Of a DNA stretch of 64,000 bases, positions 25,991 to 35,352 are shown piece after piece (the first letter of the stretch is position 1; every line of letters starts with the position of its first letter). The position numbers were made by a program, and so were the translations under genes. Source of the DNA: Bifidobacterium asteroides DSM 20089 (GTDB lineage: Bacteria > Actinomycetota > Actinomycetes > Actinomycetales > Bifidobacteriaceae). The DNA lies in the NCBI RefSeq assembly GCF_002715865.1, contig NZ_CP017696.1, positions 1,860,001 through 1,924,000 of the forward strand. The letters run 5' to 3'. A model generated the notes under the pieces. It searched no databases and had not been told where the DNA came from. It worked only from the letters and a program-made list of their open reading frames with translations.

Positions 25991-27172
25991 ATGTACAGAG
26001 TCTGCTTGATCCTTCCCGGATTGCTGCCAGTACCGGCCACCCAGGGAGGGGCCATAGAAACTCTCGTGACCACCCTCATCAAACAGAATGAGGTCTTCAG
26101 AGAACTTGACCTGTACGTCGTCACCAGTTTCGACGATAAGTCAAAACGTCTTGCCGCCTCCTTCCACAACACGCACTTCATCTTCGTGCCGACACCCAGC
26201 CGCACCCTCTCCAAAATGTTCCATCGTGCCGAAGTGTTGGGGAAGCTGACCAATACACTCCCACAGAAGTATCAGATCAGTGATCTATTCCATATGCGCG
26301 CCTTGCGGATGATCAAAGACATAGCTTTCGATGCAGTGGTATTCGAAGGCGGGACCCCCTGGGGATATCCAGCATTTCGATTCCTTTACAAGGACCGCTT
26401 GTACCTGCATGTCCATTTTTGTGCCGACCATATCATCGAAGGTTCACAATACAAGCGCATTATAGCTGTCAGCAATTACGCGGCTCAGGCTTGGAAGCAC
26501 TACTCGACCCGCCCCGACCAGGATGTCCGTGTGGTCCTGAACGGAATTGAGACCAAGACGCTTGACAGTTGCGAAGCACGCGATGCCAGCTCTGCCGTAA
26601 GGGCGAAACTGGGTTTCGCACCAACGGATTTCGTCGTTCTCTACAGCGGACGAATCATACCGGTCAAGGGCCTTCTGGAATTGACCCGTGCAGTTTCCTT
26701 GACCGACGACAGGAGCATCAAACTGCTGATCATCGGCAGTCCCGATTTCGGTCCTTCGTCCGACACTGAATATTCTCATCAGGTTCAGTCGGCAGTCGAA
26801 CACCTGGGGAGGCGCGCAAAGTACCTGGGTTATGTCCCCCACGATAAGGTCGCAGATTATCAGTATGCCGCTGACGTACAGGTGGTTCCATCGCTTTGGG
26901 AAGATGCGGCTCCACTGTCTTGTGTTGAAGCGATGGCGGCGGGCTTGCCGCTCATCGTCACGAAATCCGGAGGCATGCAGGAATATACGCAACCTGAATG
27001 TGCAATCACGGTGGAGAAAAACGGCGACTTGCCAAAGTCCCTTGCACACGCCATCGCTAACCTTAAGCGACACCCTGAAATGCTAGTTTCTATGAGTAAG
27101 GCAGGCCGGCTCTTATCTAGAAGATATACACCTGAGAACTTTTATCGCAACTTCGTCAAAGCCGTGAAATGA
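25991..27172 (+). CDS. family 4 glycosyltransferase
   Basis: A 393-residue GT-B retaining glycosyltransferase. The donor-binding half has VLYSGRIIPVKGLLELTRAV, then VPSLWEDAAPLSCVEAMAAGLPLIVTKSGGMQEY, the GT4 E-X7-E region; the N-terminal half starts CLILPGLLPVPATQGGAIETLV. The start at ATG 25991 removes a short upstream extension that opens at GTG 25934. It probably adds one sugar to the lipid-linked EPS repeat unit on the inner face of the membrane. The sugar cannot be predicted. Confidence 0.88.
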   Translation: MYRVCLILPGLLPVPATQGGAIETLVTTLIKQNEVFRELDLYVVTSFDDKSKRLAASFHNTHFIFVPTPSRTLSKMFHRAEVLGKLTNTLPQKYQISDLFHMRALRMIKDIAFDAVVFEGGTPWGYPAFRFLYKDRLYLHVHFCADHIIEGSQYKRIIAVSNYAAQAWKHYSTRPDQDVRVVLNGIETKTLDSCEARDASSAVRAKLGFAPTDFVVLYSGRIIPVKGLLELTRAVSLTDDRSIKLLIIGSPDFGPSSDTEYSHQVQSAVEHLGRRAKYLGYVPHDKVADYQYAADVQVVPSLWEDAAPLSCVEAMAAGLPLIVTKSGGMQEYTQPECAITVEKNGDLPKSLAHAIANLKRHPEMLVSMSKAGRLLSRRYTPENFYRNFVKAVK

Positions 27173-27214
27173 CGAATTTCGCTCCTCTCGTCCTGATTAT
27201 GATTGCGGCCTCCA

Positions 27215-28747
27215 ATGAAGGATAAACAGCTTTTAATTAATCTGATCTCCAGTCTCATCAACTTCGCCATTAACATCGGGATTGGATTTATACTCACCAG
27301 TTATATAGTTTCTCATGTAGGAGCTGAAGCCTATGGTTTTATAGGTCTCGCCAACAATATGATCAACTATGCTTCTTTCTTGACCATAGCTCTGAATTCC
27401 GTTGCGGGACGGTTCATTACCGTCGCCTACCACCAGGGGCATAGGAAGGAAGCCGACAAATACTTTTCCTCAACATTAGCGGCCAACTTCATACTCTCAG
27501 CAATATTAAGTGCAGTTGCAATACCTCTCATATGGAAGCTGGAAGTGCTGGTGAACATTTCCCCTGCACTGGTGAAAGACGTCAAGCTGCTATTCGGATT
27601 CATATTCTTGAATTTCATAATAACAACGATGACAACTGTATTGAACGTAGCTACATTTGTGAAGAATCAACTTTATCTTTCAAGTTTAGCCAATATTGCT
27701 TATTCCCTCATGAGAGTCATCACCTTGTTCCTGTTGTACTCACTGCTTCCGGCCAGGGTCTTCTATGTCGGAGTGGCTACCTGTCTAGGCACAGTGGCGC
27801 TATCTTGGCTGAATTATCGATACACCAAACTACTCACCCCTGAATTACGATTCCGAACCAAGGAAGTATCTGTCGAAGCGACCAGACATATGCTCAGCTC
27901 CGGGATATGGAACAGCATCATCAAGCTGCAGCAGATACTATCGGACGGCCTTAGCTTACTCATCGCAAACTTGATGGTCAGCGCCAATTCAATGGGACTA
28001 CTGTCTATCGCCCAAGTTATCCCAAATGCTCTTTCAGGCATCATCAATACGGTATCCAGCTTGTTCTACCCGGAACAGACCCGGTTCTTCGCCCAAAAGA
28101 ACAAGGATGCGATGATATCACAGATAAGGGCGGGTATGAGAGTCAGTGGGCTCTTCACCAACATAATCGTCGTGGTACTGGTCACAAGCGGTTACAGGCT
28201 GATCCAGTTATGGCAACCCAATCAAGACGATAAAACCATATACATACTTATGGTGCTGACCCTGAGTGGCTTTTTTCTTTCTGGTGTCGCCACAACGCTG
28301 CAGAACATACCCCTCATCACCAATCATTTACGCGCTTATTCCCTTTACTGGCTGCTATGCGGTGTTGTTTCCTCCCTGGGCTCGATCGCATTGGCCGCTT
28401 GGACCTCTTTAGGCGTCTACGCAATCGCCGCTGTCCCGCAGGCAACCGGGTTCTTGATGAACCTCCTGTTTGTCCCTATATATGCGTCGAAACAGCTTGG
28501 GATAAAATGGACCGCCTTCTATCCCGTATATCTGCAGTACATCGTCGCCAGCATCATAGCGTGCTGCTGTTGTTCGGGCCTTCAGATCATATTGGGAAAA
28601 CACGAGATGGGGTGGGCCTCGTATCTTGCCGCCTGCTTCCTTTATGCGTTCATTACCGCAGGCATTGACCTTTTCGTCCTTCTGGGGAAACAGGAACGTT
28701 CAAGGATGGCGGATATCATCAAACACTACACGGCAAAACTGCTGTAG
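27215..28747 (+). CDS. Wzx-like polysaccharide flippase
   Basis: A 510-residue membrane protein with about 12-14 helices and the pattern of the polysaccharide transport (PST/MOP) superfamily: NLISSLINFAINIGIGFILTSYIVSHVGAEAYGFIGLANNMINYASFLTIALNSVAGRF. It would flip the undecaprenyl-linked repeat unit across the membrane. The frame could begin at TTG 27203; ATG 27215 is the simplest start, though neither has a strong ribosome site. It lies 42 bp after the GT4 gene. Confidence 0.88.
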   Translation: MKDKQLLINLISSLINFAINIGIGFILTSYIVSHVGAEAYGFIGLANNMINYASFLTIALNSVAGRFITVAYHQGHRKEADKYFSSTLAANFILSAILSAVAIPLIWKLEVLVNISPALVKDVKLLFGFIFLNFIITTMTTVLNVATFVKNQLYLSSLANIAYSLMRVITLFLLYSLLPARVFYVGVATCLGTVALSWLNYRYTKLLTPELRFRTKEVSVEATRHMLSSGIWNSIIKLQQILSDGLSLLIANLMVSANSMGLLSIAQVIPNALSGIINTVSSLFYPEQTRFFAQKNKDAMISQIRAGMRVSGLFTNIIVVVLVTSGYRLIQLWQPNQDDKTIYILMVLTLSGFFLSGVATTLQNIPLITNHLRAYSLYWLLCGVVSSLGSIALAAWTSLGVYAIAAVPQATGFLMNLLFVPIYASKQLGIKWTAFYPVYLQYIVASIIACCCCSGLQIILGKHEMGWASYLAACFLYAFITAGIDLFVLLGKQERSRMADIIKHYTAKLL

Positions 28748-28783
28748 ATCCATACTACGGGCAACAAGCATGAAGGAAGAGGC

Positions 28784-29689
28784 ATGAAAGACGGAATCAC
28801 TCTGGTAACCGCTTTCTTTCCGATAGGCAGGGGTCAATGGGGCCAAAGTGCACGCACCAATGACCAATACATGTATTACTTCTCCCGATGGGCAAAGCTC
28901 CAAAATGACTTGATTGTATTCACCACTCCGATGTTGGCTGAGCGCATCTGCTCTCTTCGCCAAACCCTTTCCCCATCCAGCACAAGAGTGATAGCAATCG
29001 AAGATCCGCGAGAGTTCGACCCCGACATGTTGGATTTGATGGAACAAACAGGGAAGGCCTATTTGCCTTATGCTTTCTACCCGGAGAAGGCCGAATTCAA
29101 TAATGCTTTATACGACTACATCATGTACTGCAAGTTCTCCTGCCTTGAACGAGCCGCCACTTTGGCGAGTACAGAGCGGCTCGCATGGATTGATTTCGGA
29201 TTCGACCATGGCGGCACATTCTACCAGGACGAATCATTCTTCGAGTCCACATGGTCATACTCAGGTTTTAAGAAGCCGGTTTCTCTCTTCAGCCTCAGGG
29301 AGCTTGATGACAGACCGATTTTCCAACTACTGCAGACCTCCGACACCTATATTCAGGGAGATTGTTTTGCCTGCAAAACCTCCTTCGCTTCTCAGTTGAA
29401 GCAGGATGCGACCCAGCAATATCTGCATATTCTGAACTGCGGCTACATAGATGACGACCAAGTCGTATTGCTCATGTGCCTGCGCAATGATCCTGAGCAT
29501 TATGAAGCCTTGCCAAGTGACTGGTTCTCACAATTATTGGATTATAACGATGCGCAACAACCCAGGAAGGGGACTCTATACACCGACATTCCAGCACCAG
29601 GGTTTGCCGACAGGATGAGATGGAGGAAATCCTGTATCAGATATCTGTCTCAGGAATTCAAAAGGCTATCACGCCAAGTACCGCAATAA
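28784..29689 (+). CDS. HtrL/YibB-like glycosyltransferase-type protein
   Basis: A 301-residue protein resembling the HtrL_YibB/WlaTC family found in polysaccharide loci, with the opening ITLVTAFFPIGRG, the mid segment LAWIDFGFDHGG (a D-F-D-like motif), and a late FACKTSF/GYIDDDQVVLLMC region. These proteins are presumed glycosyltransferases. There is no membrane segment. It is convergent with the GT2 gene that follows, with only 4 bp between the stops. Family assignment is by pattern memory and the exact activity is unknown. Confidence 0.65.
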   Translation: MKDGITLVTAFFPIGRGQWGQSARTNDQYMYYFSRWAKLQNDLIVFTTPMLAERICSLRQTLSPSSTRVIAIEDPREFDPDMLDLMEQTGKAYLPYAFYPEKAEFNNALYDYIMYCKFSCLERAATLASTERLAWIDFGFDHGGTFYQDESFFESTWSYSGFKKPVSLFSLRELDDRPIFQLLQTSDTYIQGDCFACKTSFASQLKQDATQQYLHILNCGYIDDDQVVLLMCLRNDPEHYEALPSDWFSQLLDYNDAQQPRKGTLYTDIPAPGFADRMRWRKSCIRYLSQEFKRLSRQVPQ

Positions 29690-29693
29690 TCAA

Positions 29694-30764
29694 TCATCTT
29701 CCGTCACAGGGTTTACAGTAGCGAAGAGCGGCAACCATCCTTGCATATCTGCGAGGGGAGAAAACAAGGCAGAAAGCCCTTTTCAGCTTCTGCCTCCACC
29801 CCATGCCGCAGGTGCCGATCCTCGCCATCACCGCTTTCGCTTGGTTTGAAACCATCCGAATAACCTCGGCCTGGGGCTGCTCAAGATCTTTGTTTTCTTT
29901 CTCCAGCAAGCAGATGGCAATGAATTGACTTATCAACGAGTCAAAGGTGCCGGCAATCGCTGCATCAATGTGTTCAGAATGATAGAAATCAAGACGTTCA
30001 GATAGCGCCACGGCAGCATCTGCAGTGCTTCGAAGAGTCATCTGCTTCATGATGCTGCCCGCTCTTTGGACATAGTGATAGAGAATATCATTAGATACAG
30101 CGACTTTTTTACATTCAGAAGCTATCGCATGAAACACAAACTCATCTTCATGGAGCCTTCCTTCCGGGTAGGCGATGCCGTCCCACTTTTCCCTCCTATA
30201 CAGTTTGTTCCAGGCAACGATGTCGCCCCAGTGATCTGGCCTCGCTGCGTCAATCATCAATTGGGTTCCTGTGACGACCCCGCTGCGGGGGAAAATCGGC
30301 CCCTCCGACAGCGCGTGACCTTCATCGTCTTCCTCCAAGAAAGCGCACATCGACATATCGGCTTCACCATGCGCAAGGGCACGATAAAGACACTCTATAA
30401 ACGTCGGTTCAACATAGTCATCACTATCAACAAATGCTACATAATCGGTCTCGCAAGAAGCCAGTCCACGGTTACGTGCAGCCGATAACCCCTTATTCAC
30501 CTGATGAATTACCTGTATACGGGTGTCTGTGTCACCCCACTGATCGCATAATTCGCCGGAACCGTCAGTTGAACCATCATCTACCAGAATGATGCTCAAC
30601 TCCCTGTATGTTTGCGTTACAAGACTCTGTACACAACGGTCTAGGTAACTGCTTACCTGGTATACGGGTACGACAATCGTAATCACCGGCCGTCCTACCA
30701 TATGAAAAGCGCCAGACTCGCCAGCTCGTTCAATTCTCAACCGTGCCGCCTCTTGCCTCATCAT
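29694..30764 (-). CDS. family 2 glycosyltransferase
   Basis: A GT-A inverting glycosyltransferase with the GT2 start ITIVVPVYQVSSYLDRCVQSL, the SIILVDDGSTDGSGELCDQ nucleotide-binding segment and the FVDSDDYVEP metal-binding DxD. The open frame reaches back to 30830; ATG 30764 has a GGAG at a usable distance and gives 356 residues, while ATG 30701 gives a minimal 335-residue form. The frame overlaps or abuts the upstream GT2 gene, so the two are cotranscribed against the direction of the rest of the locus. Confidence 0.85.
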   Translation of the reverse strand: MMRQEAARLRIERAGESGAFHMVGRPVITIVVPVYQVSSYLDRCVQSLVTQTYRELSIILVDDGSTDGSGELCDQWGDTDTRIQVIHQVNKGLSAARNRGLASCETDYVAFVDSDDYVEPTFIECLYRALAHGEADMSMCAFLEEDDEGHALSEGPIFPRSGVVTGTQLMIDAARPDHWGDIVAWNKLYRREKWDGIAYPEGRLHEDEFVFHAIASECKKVAVSNDILYHYVQRAGSIMKQMTLRSTADAAVALSERLDFYHSEHIDAAIAGTFDSLISQFIAICLLEKENKDLEQPQAEVIRMVSNQAKAVMARIGTCGMGWRQKLKRAFCLVFSPRRYARMVAALRYCKPCDGR

Positions 30765-30814
30765 TGTGCACACGCTCCGATATCCGTGCTCCCGTCGCCA
30801 GCCACATGCATAGC

Positions 30815-31795
30815 TTATCCAAAACGCCAAAGATGATGTACCAAAAGGTCGTAAAGACGGTATCTGATCAGTAGCAGCTGAATCTTTCGTTTCAAAGTCG
30901 GTTTTATTTTCATCTGCCCGTGTGAAAGTGAAAACAAGCTGGTACGGATATGCGCCAACAGTTTCTCCGTTTCGTCATCTGTCCCGTCTCCGGCAAGGTT
31001 GTAGACGAACAGCAGCAAATCAATTCCATGCAATCTAAATTCCTGGTACAAACCCAGCCGCTTGGCATTCTCGGAGATCCGGCAGATCGCCCGATATCCG
31101 CCCTTTGCCTTTTCCAGGTTTTTACCCTGCCCAAGAGAATCATTCTGCCTTATGTTATATACATACAACTTGGCCTGGCAATATCGAACTACATTTGCTT
31201 TCGGAAGGAGCTCATTCAAGAATACTGCGTCTTCGAGAACATTAATATTTACAGGATACTTAACCCCTGCTTGGAGAAGGAATTCTCTATTATAGAGGAA
31301 CAGCATCGAGTAATTGCCTAGTCTCCCCTCATATATGTAACGCAGACACTGGATGCCGCTTGTTTCCTTGACCGTGGGGAAAGCAGCAGGGATCACAACT
31401 GTCCTACTTGATTCGCCCTTCCCCTTTCGGACAATGAAATCGTAGCAGACCAAATCCGTTTTACCGGTGTCCGCTATTGCGACCAGCCGCTCCACTGCTT
31501 TCGGCAGTAGGACATCGTCGCTGTCGACAAAAAGCAGGTAACGTCCCTTGGCCGCGACGATACCGGCATTCCTTGCATACCCGGGACCGCTGTTTTCTTC
31601 ATGGATGACGGAGATTTTGTCGAATGTCCCGGCATAGTCATCACATAACTCACCCGAGCCGTCAGTCGATCCATCATCGACCATCAGAATCTCGATGTCC
31701 TGGTAAGTCTGATTCATCAGACTCCTGACACAGGCATCCAAATATCCGACTACGTTATAGACCGGCACGATAATCGAGACCGCGGGAGTATCCAT
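30815..31795 (-). CDS. family 2 glycosyltransferase
   Basis: A 326-residue GT2 enzyme: VSIIVPVYNVVGYLDACVRSLMNQTYQDIEILMVDDGSTDGSGELCDDY followed by ENSGPGYARNAGI and the DxD motif LLFVDSDDVLLP. The C-terminal part has the long helical region usual for EpsJ-like enzymes. It is divergent from the DUF4422 gene across a 258-bp gap that must hold promoters for both directions. Its N-terminal third is similar to that of the GT2 gene downstream, suggesting an old duplication. Confidence 0.88.
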   Translation of the reverse strand: MDTPAVSIIVPVYNVVGYLDACVRSLMNQTYQDIEILMVDDGSTDGSGELCDDYAGTFDKISVIHEENSGPGYARNAGIVAAKGRYLLFVDSDDVLLPKAVERLVAIADTGKTDLVCYDFIVRKGKGESSRTVVIPAAFPTVKETSGIQCLRYIYEGRLGNYSMLFLYNREFLLQAGVKYPVNINVLEDAVFLNELLPKANVVRYCQAKLYVYNIRQNDSLGQGKNLEKAKGGYRAICRISENAKRLGLYQEFRLHGIDLLLFVYNLAGDGTDDETEKLLAHIRTSLFSLSHGQMKIKPTLKRKIQLLLIRYRLYDLLVHHLWRFG

Positions 31796-32053
31796 AGTTC
31801 TTCTTGCCTCACAAATCCATGGGACGTCAGCAATGCGCGATGGTCAGTATATATCCCTACCGTTGAAAGCAGCGACCCAGCTGCACAGCGTCATGAGATA
31901 TGCCGCAGCCAGAATCCACCCGGTAAACCGAATTTTTGCTGTGATTGCAGAGACCTTCATTCTGAACCGAATCCCGTGGCATAGTATCTGGAAGTATATA
32001 ATTCTATCCTTAGACCATGAGTGCGCTCGCCGCCGGTAAAGGAAAGAGGATTC

Positions 32054-32884
32054 ATGAACAGGCATCCGGGGAGGGATACATCGCCTGCAAACGACATCAC
32101 GGTGGCGGTTGTTTCACACAAATCCTATCCCGCACCCAACAAAAGCCCCTACCTCCCGCTTCACCTGGGTGCCGCCCTTCACCCTGATATTTTGGAAGAT
32201 TGGGCGCAGGACAATACTGGCGCCAACATCTCCGAAAAGAACGGCGAATACTCGGAACTAACCGGATTATACTGGCTCTGGAAGAACTGCGGCTCACAAT
32301 ATCAAGGACTGGTTCATTACCGTAGATACCTTGGCAGCAAGAGCCTTGCCGGCAGGATGCCCACCAATCACTGGCAATCTCGAGTCGTGCAGGAAGACGA
32401 GTTGAGGGAATTATTCCAGTCGGTCGACATCATCCTCCCTCGAAAGCGGAATTACTTCATTGAAACCATATACTCGCACTATGCTCATACTTTTCCTGCC
32501 ATACAACTCGATAAAACAAGGGAGATCATCGATTCGACATGGCATGGCTACCTTCCTGCCTTCGACCACGTGATGGCTTCGACTACGGCACATATGTTCA
32601 ACATCTTCATTATGGAAAAGAAGAAACTCGATGATTACTGCTCCTGGCTGTTCCCCATCCTGGCCGAACTGGAAAATCACATCGATGACACTGGATATGA
32701 CGCATTCAATCTCCGGTACCCCGGCAGAATCAGCGAAATGCTGCTTGACGTCTGGCTTTACACAAATGGCTATGGGTTTACTGAACTACCGATAATAAAC
32801 TCTGAGCCTGTTAATTGGGTCAAAAAGGGAAGCAGCTTTCTACGGGCAAAATTCACCGGCAAAAAGTATGCATCGAGTTTCTAG
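32054..32884 (+). CDS. DUF4422 family glycosyltransferase
   Basis: A 276-residue protein of the DUF4422 group, which is found in capsule and EPS loci and is thought to transfer galactofuranose or similar sugars. Visible hallmarks are VAVVSHKSYPAP, LHLGAAL, DNTGANISEKNGEYSELTGLYWLWKN and GLVHYRRYLG. The ATG at 32054 is preceded by GGAAAGAGG; an extension to GTG 32021 is possible. No signal peptide or membrane helix is seen. Confidence 0.85.
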   Translation: MNRHPGRDTSPANDITVAVVSHKSYPAPNKSPYLPLHLGAALHPDILEDWAQDNTGANISEKNGEYSELTGLYWLWKNCGSQYQGLVHYRRYLGSKSLAGRMPTNHWQSRVVQEDELRELFQSVDIILPRKRNYFIETIYSHYAHTFPAIQLDKTREIIDSTWHGYLPAFDHVMASTTAHMFNIFIMEKKKLDDYCSWLFPILAELENHIDDTGYDAFNLRYPGRISEMLLDVWLYTNGYGFTELPIINSEPVNWVKKGSSFLRAKFTGKKYASSF

Positions 32885-32902
32885 GAAATCCGGGGATAAA
32901 TC

Positions 32903-34051
32903 ATGAGTCTTACAGGGCATGAAGACAGGGGATCCAAGCGAAAGAAAATCCTATATTATTCTGAAGGTTGGGGTGTCGGTGGCATCGAACGATTCATCAT
33001 GAACACAGTCACCGCCTTGGACCCGGAACAATACGGATTTGATATTTTCTGCACGCATGACTGGAGTAGGCAATTCGATCGTCAGATCCGAGAGCATGGC
33101 GGTCATCGTTATGTCGTCTTTGAAGGGGAAAAGCCGGATCTCGTGACCAGACTGCGCCGAAGCTGCCAGGATTGGGCCAAACTACTGGACCGGAATCACT
33201 ATGACATTGTGCATATCAACACCATGAATGGCATGGGCTTTGCCTATGCCCACATCGCGAGGAAGGCCGGCGTACCGGTCCGCATTGTACATTCGCACAA
33301 CACCTCTCTCAGCTCAGGGCACACCATCGCGAAAAGAGCCGCACACGATTTGGGTTACCGCTTGTTTTCCGACGACGCAACCACGAACCTCGCCTGTTCC
33401 GAACCCGCTGGTGCATTCCTCTTCAGAAACAAACCATTCAAAGTCATCCACAACGGAGTCGACTCGGCCACATTCCGTTATGACAGTGAAATCAGGAGTG
33501 CAGCACGCAAGCAGCTCGGCGTAAATGACGGTACGATCCTATTCGGCTCCCACGGGCGTCTAAGCGAAGCGAAGAATCCGCTTTTCCAAGTAGCAGTACT
33601 GCAAGAGCTCAAGCGCCAAGGCCGGGATGCCTGTCTACTGCTCATCGGGGACGGCGAACTCCGCGAGAAGACGTTGGAAAACCTGAACAGCCTGGGGTTA
33701 CAGGATTCTGCCATCATTCGCAAGAGCACGAGCCATCCGGAAATCTATCTCAACGCTCTAGACATATTCACGATACCCAGCAAATTTGAAGGATTCCCCA
33801 CCAACAGCGTGGTCGAGGCCACGGCAACAGGCCTGCCGTGCCTCATTCCTGACAGCTTCAGGAATGAAGATACGATTCCCTTCACCAATTTCAAATATCT
33901 CCCACTGGATCCTCAGACATGGGCAACCGCAATTAACACGCTTACCCACATACAGAAGAACCGCCTGGACGGAACGGAACTGATTTATCGAATTGGATAT
34001 GACAGAGGTCAAATAGTCCGGGAACTGGAAAAGCTGTATCACGGTGAATGA
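32903..34051 (+). CDS. family 4 glycosyltransferase, EpsF-like
   Basis: A 382-residue GT-B enzyme with ILYYSEGWGVGGIERFIMNTVTAL at the N-terminus, HSHNTSLS in the middle and a GT4 donor site ending IFTIPSKFEGFPTNSVVEATATGLPCLIP. This arrangement is typical of EpsF-like glycosyltransferases. It lies 18 bp behind the DUF4422 gene and shares its transcript. Confidence 0.88.
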   Translation: MSLTGHEDRGSKRKKILYYSEGWGVGGIERFIMNTVTALDPEQYGFDIFCTHDWSRQFDRQIREHGGHRYVVFEGEKPDLVTRLRRSCQDWAKLLDRNHYDIVHINTMNGMGFAYAHIARKAGVPVRIVHSHNTSLSSGHTIAKRAAHDLGYRLFSDDATTNLACSEPAGAFLFRNKPFKVIHNGVDSATFRYDSEIRSAARKQLGVNDGTILFGSHGRLSEAKNPLFQVAVLQELKRQGRDACLLLIGDGELREKTLENLNSLGLQDSAIIRKSTSHPEIYLNALDIFTIPSKFEGFPTNSVVEATATGLPCLIPDSFRNEDTIPFTNFKYLPLDPQTWATAINTLTHIQKNRLDGTELIYRIGYDRGQIVRELEKLYHGE

Positions 34052-34288
34052 GAGCCCAAACAACAGAACACCGGAGTGGCTGGGACAACAGCCAAGAACC
34101 GTCTCCGAACAGTCTCGATTCACCGGTTGCCGGTGTGACGTATCACTAAAATCAGCGATCTTCTGGTCAGCTTCCAGCAATTCCCTATTGGGCGCATTAT
34201 CCCTCACTCGTGGTCATGCAGTACCCAGATGCCTTGGGCCATCTACTGAGTAAGATGGCACCAGATAGTCAATCAGGAGGGAGGAGGA

Positions 34289-35338
34289 ATGATGCCTCGA
34301 CTAATTAAACTGTTTGTGTCTCACGCCAAGACCTTCTCCCCAGGGTATGCGATTCTTGAAGTCCGCATATACATCGATATCCGTCTATCCGGTATGACGG
34401 GAAAAACCATCTCATCCCGCTTGCTCAGGAAAAAAACAGCCTATATCATGGCTTGGCTAGACAAGCAATTCAGTACTACCCTGAAGCGATATCAGGCCGT
34501 TAAACCCGCATCCAAAACCGCCCAGCCGAATGCTCCAATTTGGACCTGCTGGTGGCAAGGAGAAAAAAATGCACCGCCCACGGTCCAGGACTGCTGGGAT
34601 AGCATAAGACGCCAAGCCCCCGACCATCCATTAATCATCCTGAATAGGCAAAATTATACGCAATATTGCACGTTTCCAGAAGAAATCCGTCACAAGTTCG
34701 ATCTTGATCTGATTTCCCCACAGCTCATGAGTGATTACGTCAGGACGACCCTCCTAGCCCAACACGGTGGTCTCTGGGTGGATGCGACTATTTTTGCCGA
34801 TAAACCCATTCCTGAACTCGTATTCAATCTTCCGATATTTAATGTCAAAGGAATCCGTGATGATTATCCTCTAGCCAACCGCGTAGCCGATGCCAAGGAT
34901 TGGCAGGTTTATTTCATTGCCTCTCATCCACACTCAGCCACATATTCTTTCATTTCTGCTTGTCTTACACAATACTGGCTCCGATTCAGCACCCCCATAG
35001 ATTATTACCTCACCTATTATCTGGCCAAACTTGCCCGGGAGAAACTGGCAGGGGCCCAAGCAGAATACAAAGAAATCCCGAATAACAACATGCAGGTGGA
35101 GATGCTCGAACCATACCTCCGGGACTGCGACTCAGAAATGAGGATAAGGTCAAGCGAATGGAGAGCAGATGACACATTCATTTACAAACTCTCTTGGAGG
35201 ACAACATATCCGGCACGCAACTCCCAGGGCGCTGAATCATTATCAGCACAACTGCTAAGAGGAGAGTGTAGTTTATGCGATATCCAAGGCCAGCCATCAT
35301 CCGGCAGCACGACGACTCAGCCAAGATCCAGTGACTGA
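34289..35338 (+). CDS. capsular polysaccharide synthesis glycosyltransferase (Gly_transf_sug type)
   Basis: A 349-residue protein of the Caps_synth / DXD-sugar group. The signature is PIWTCWWQGEKNAPPTVQDCWDSIRRQAPDHPLIILN, then SDYVRTTLLAQHGGLWVDATIF, where the Asp in GGLWVD belongs to the conserved DxD-type site. The start ATG at 34289 follows a strong AGGAGG. A 237-bp gap without a recognisable gene separates it from the GT4 gene upstream. It is followed at 14 bp by the polymerase candidate. Confidence 0.83.
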   Translation: MMPRLIKLFVSHAKTFSPGYAILEVRIYIDIRLSGMTGKTISSRLLRKKTAYIMAWLDKQFSTTLKRYQAVKPASKTAQPNAPIWTCWWQGEKNAPPTVQDCWDSIRRQAPDHPLIILNRQNYTQYCTFPEEIRHKFDLDLISPQLMSDYVRTTLLAQHGGLWVDATIFADKPIPELVFNLPIFNVKGIRDDYPLANRVADAKDWQVYFIASHPHSATYSFISACLTQYWLRFSTPIDYYLTYYLAKLAREKLAGAQAEYKEIPNNNMQVEMLEPYLRDCDSEMRIRSSEWRADDTFIYKLSWRTTYPARNSQGAESLSAQLLRGECSLCDIQGQPSSGSTTTQPRSSD

Positions 35339-35352
35339 TCGTCCTAAAAGAC

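Noticed and set aside
34052-34288. Short open frame of 69 codons between two EPS genes
   Set aside because: It overlaps the end of the upstream gene, lacks a ribosome site and has no recognisable features.
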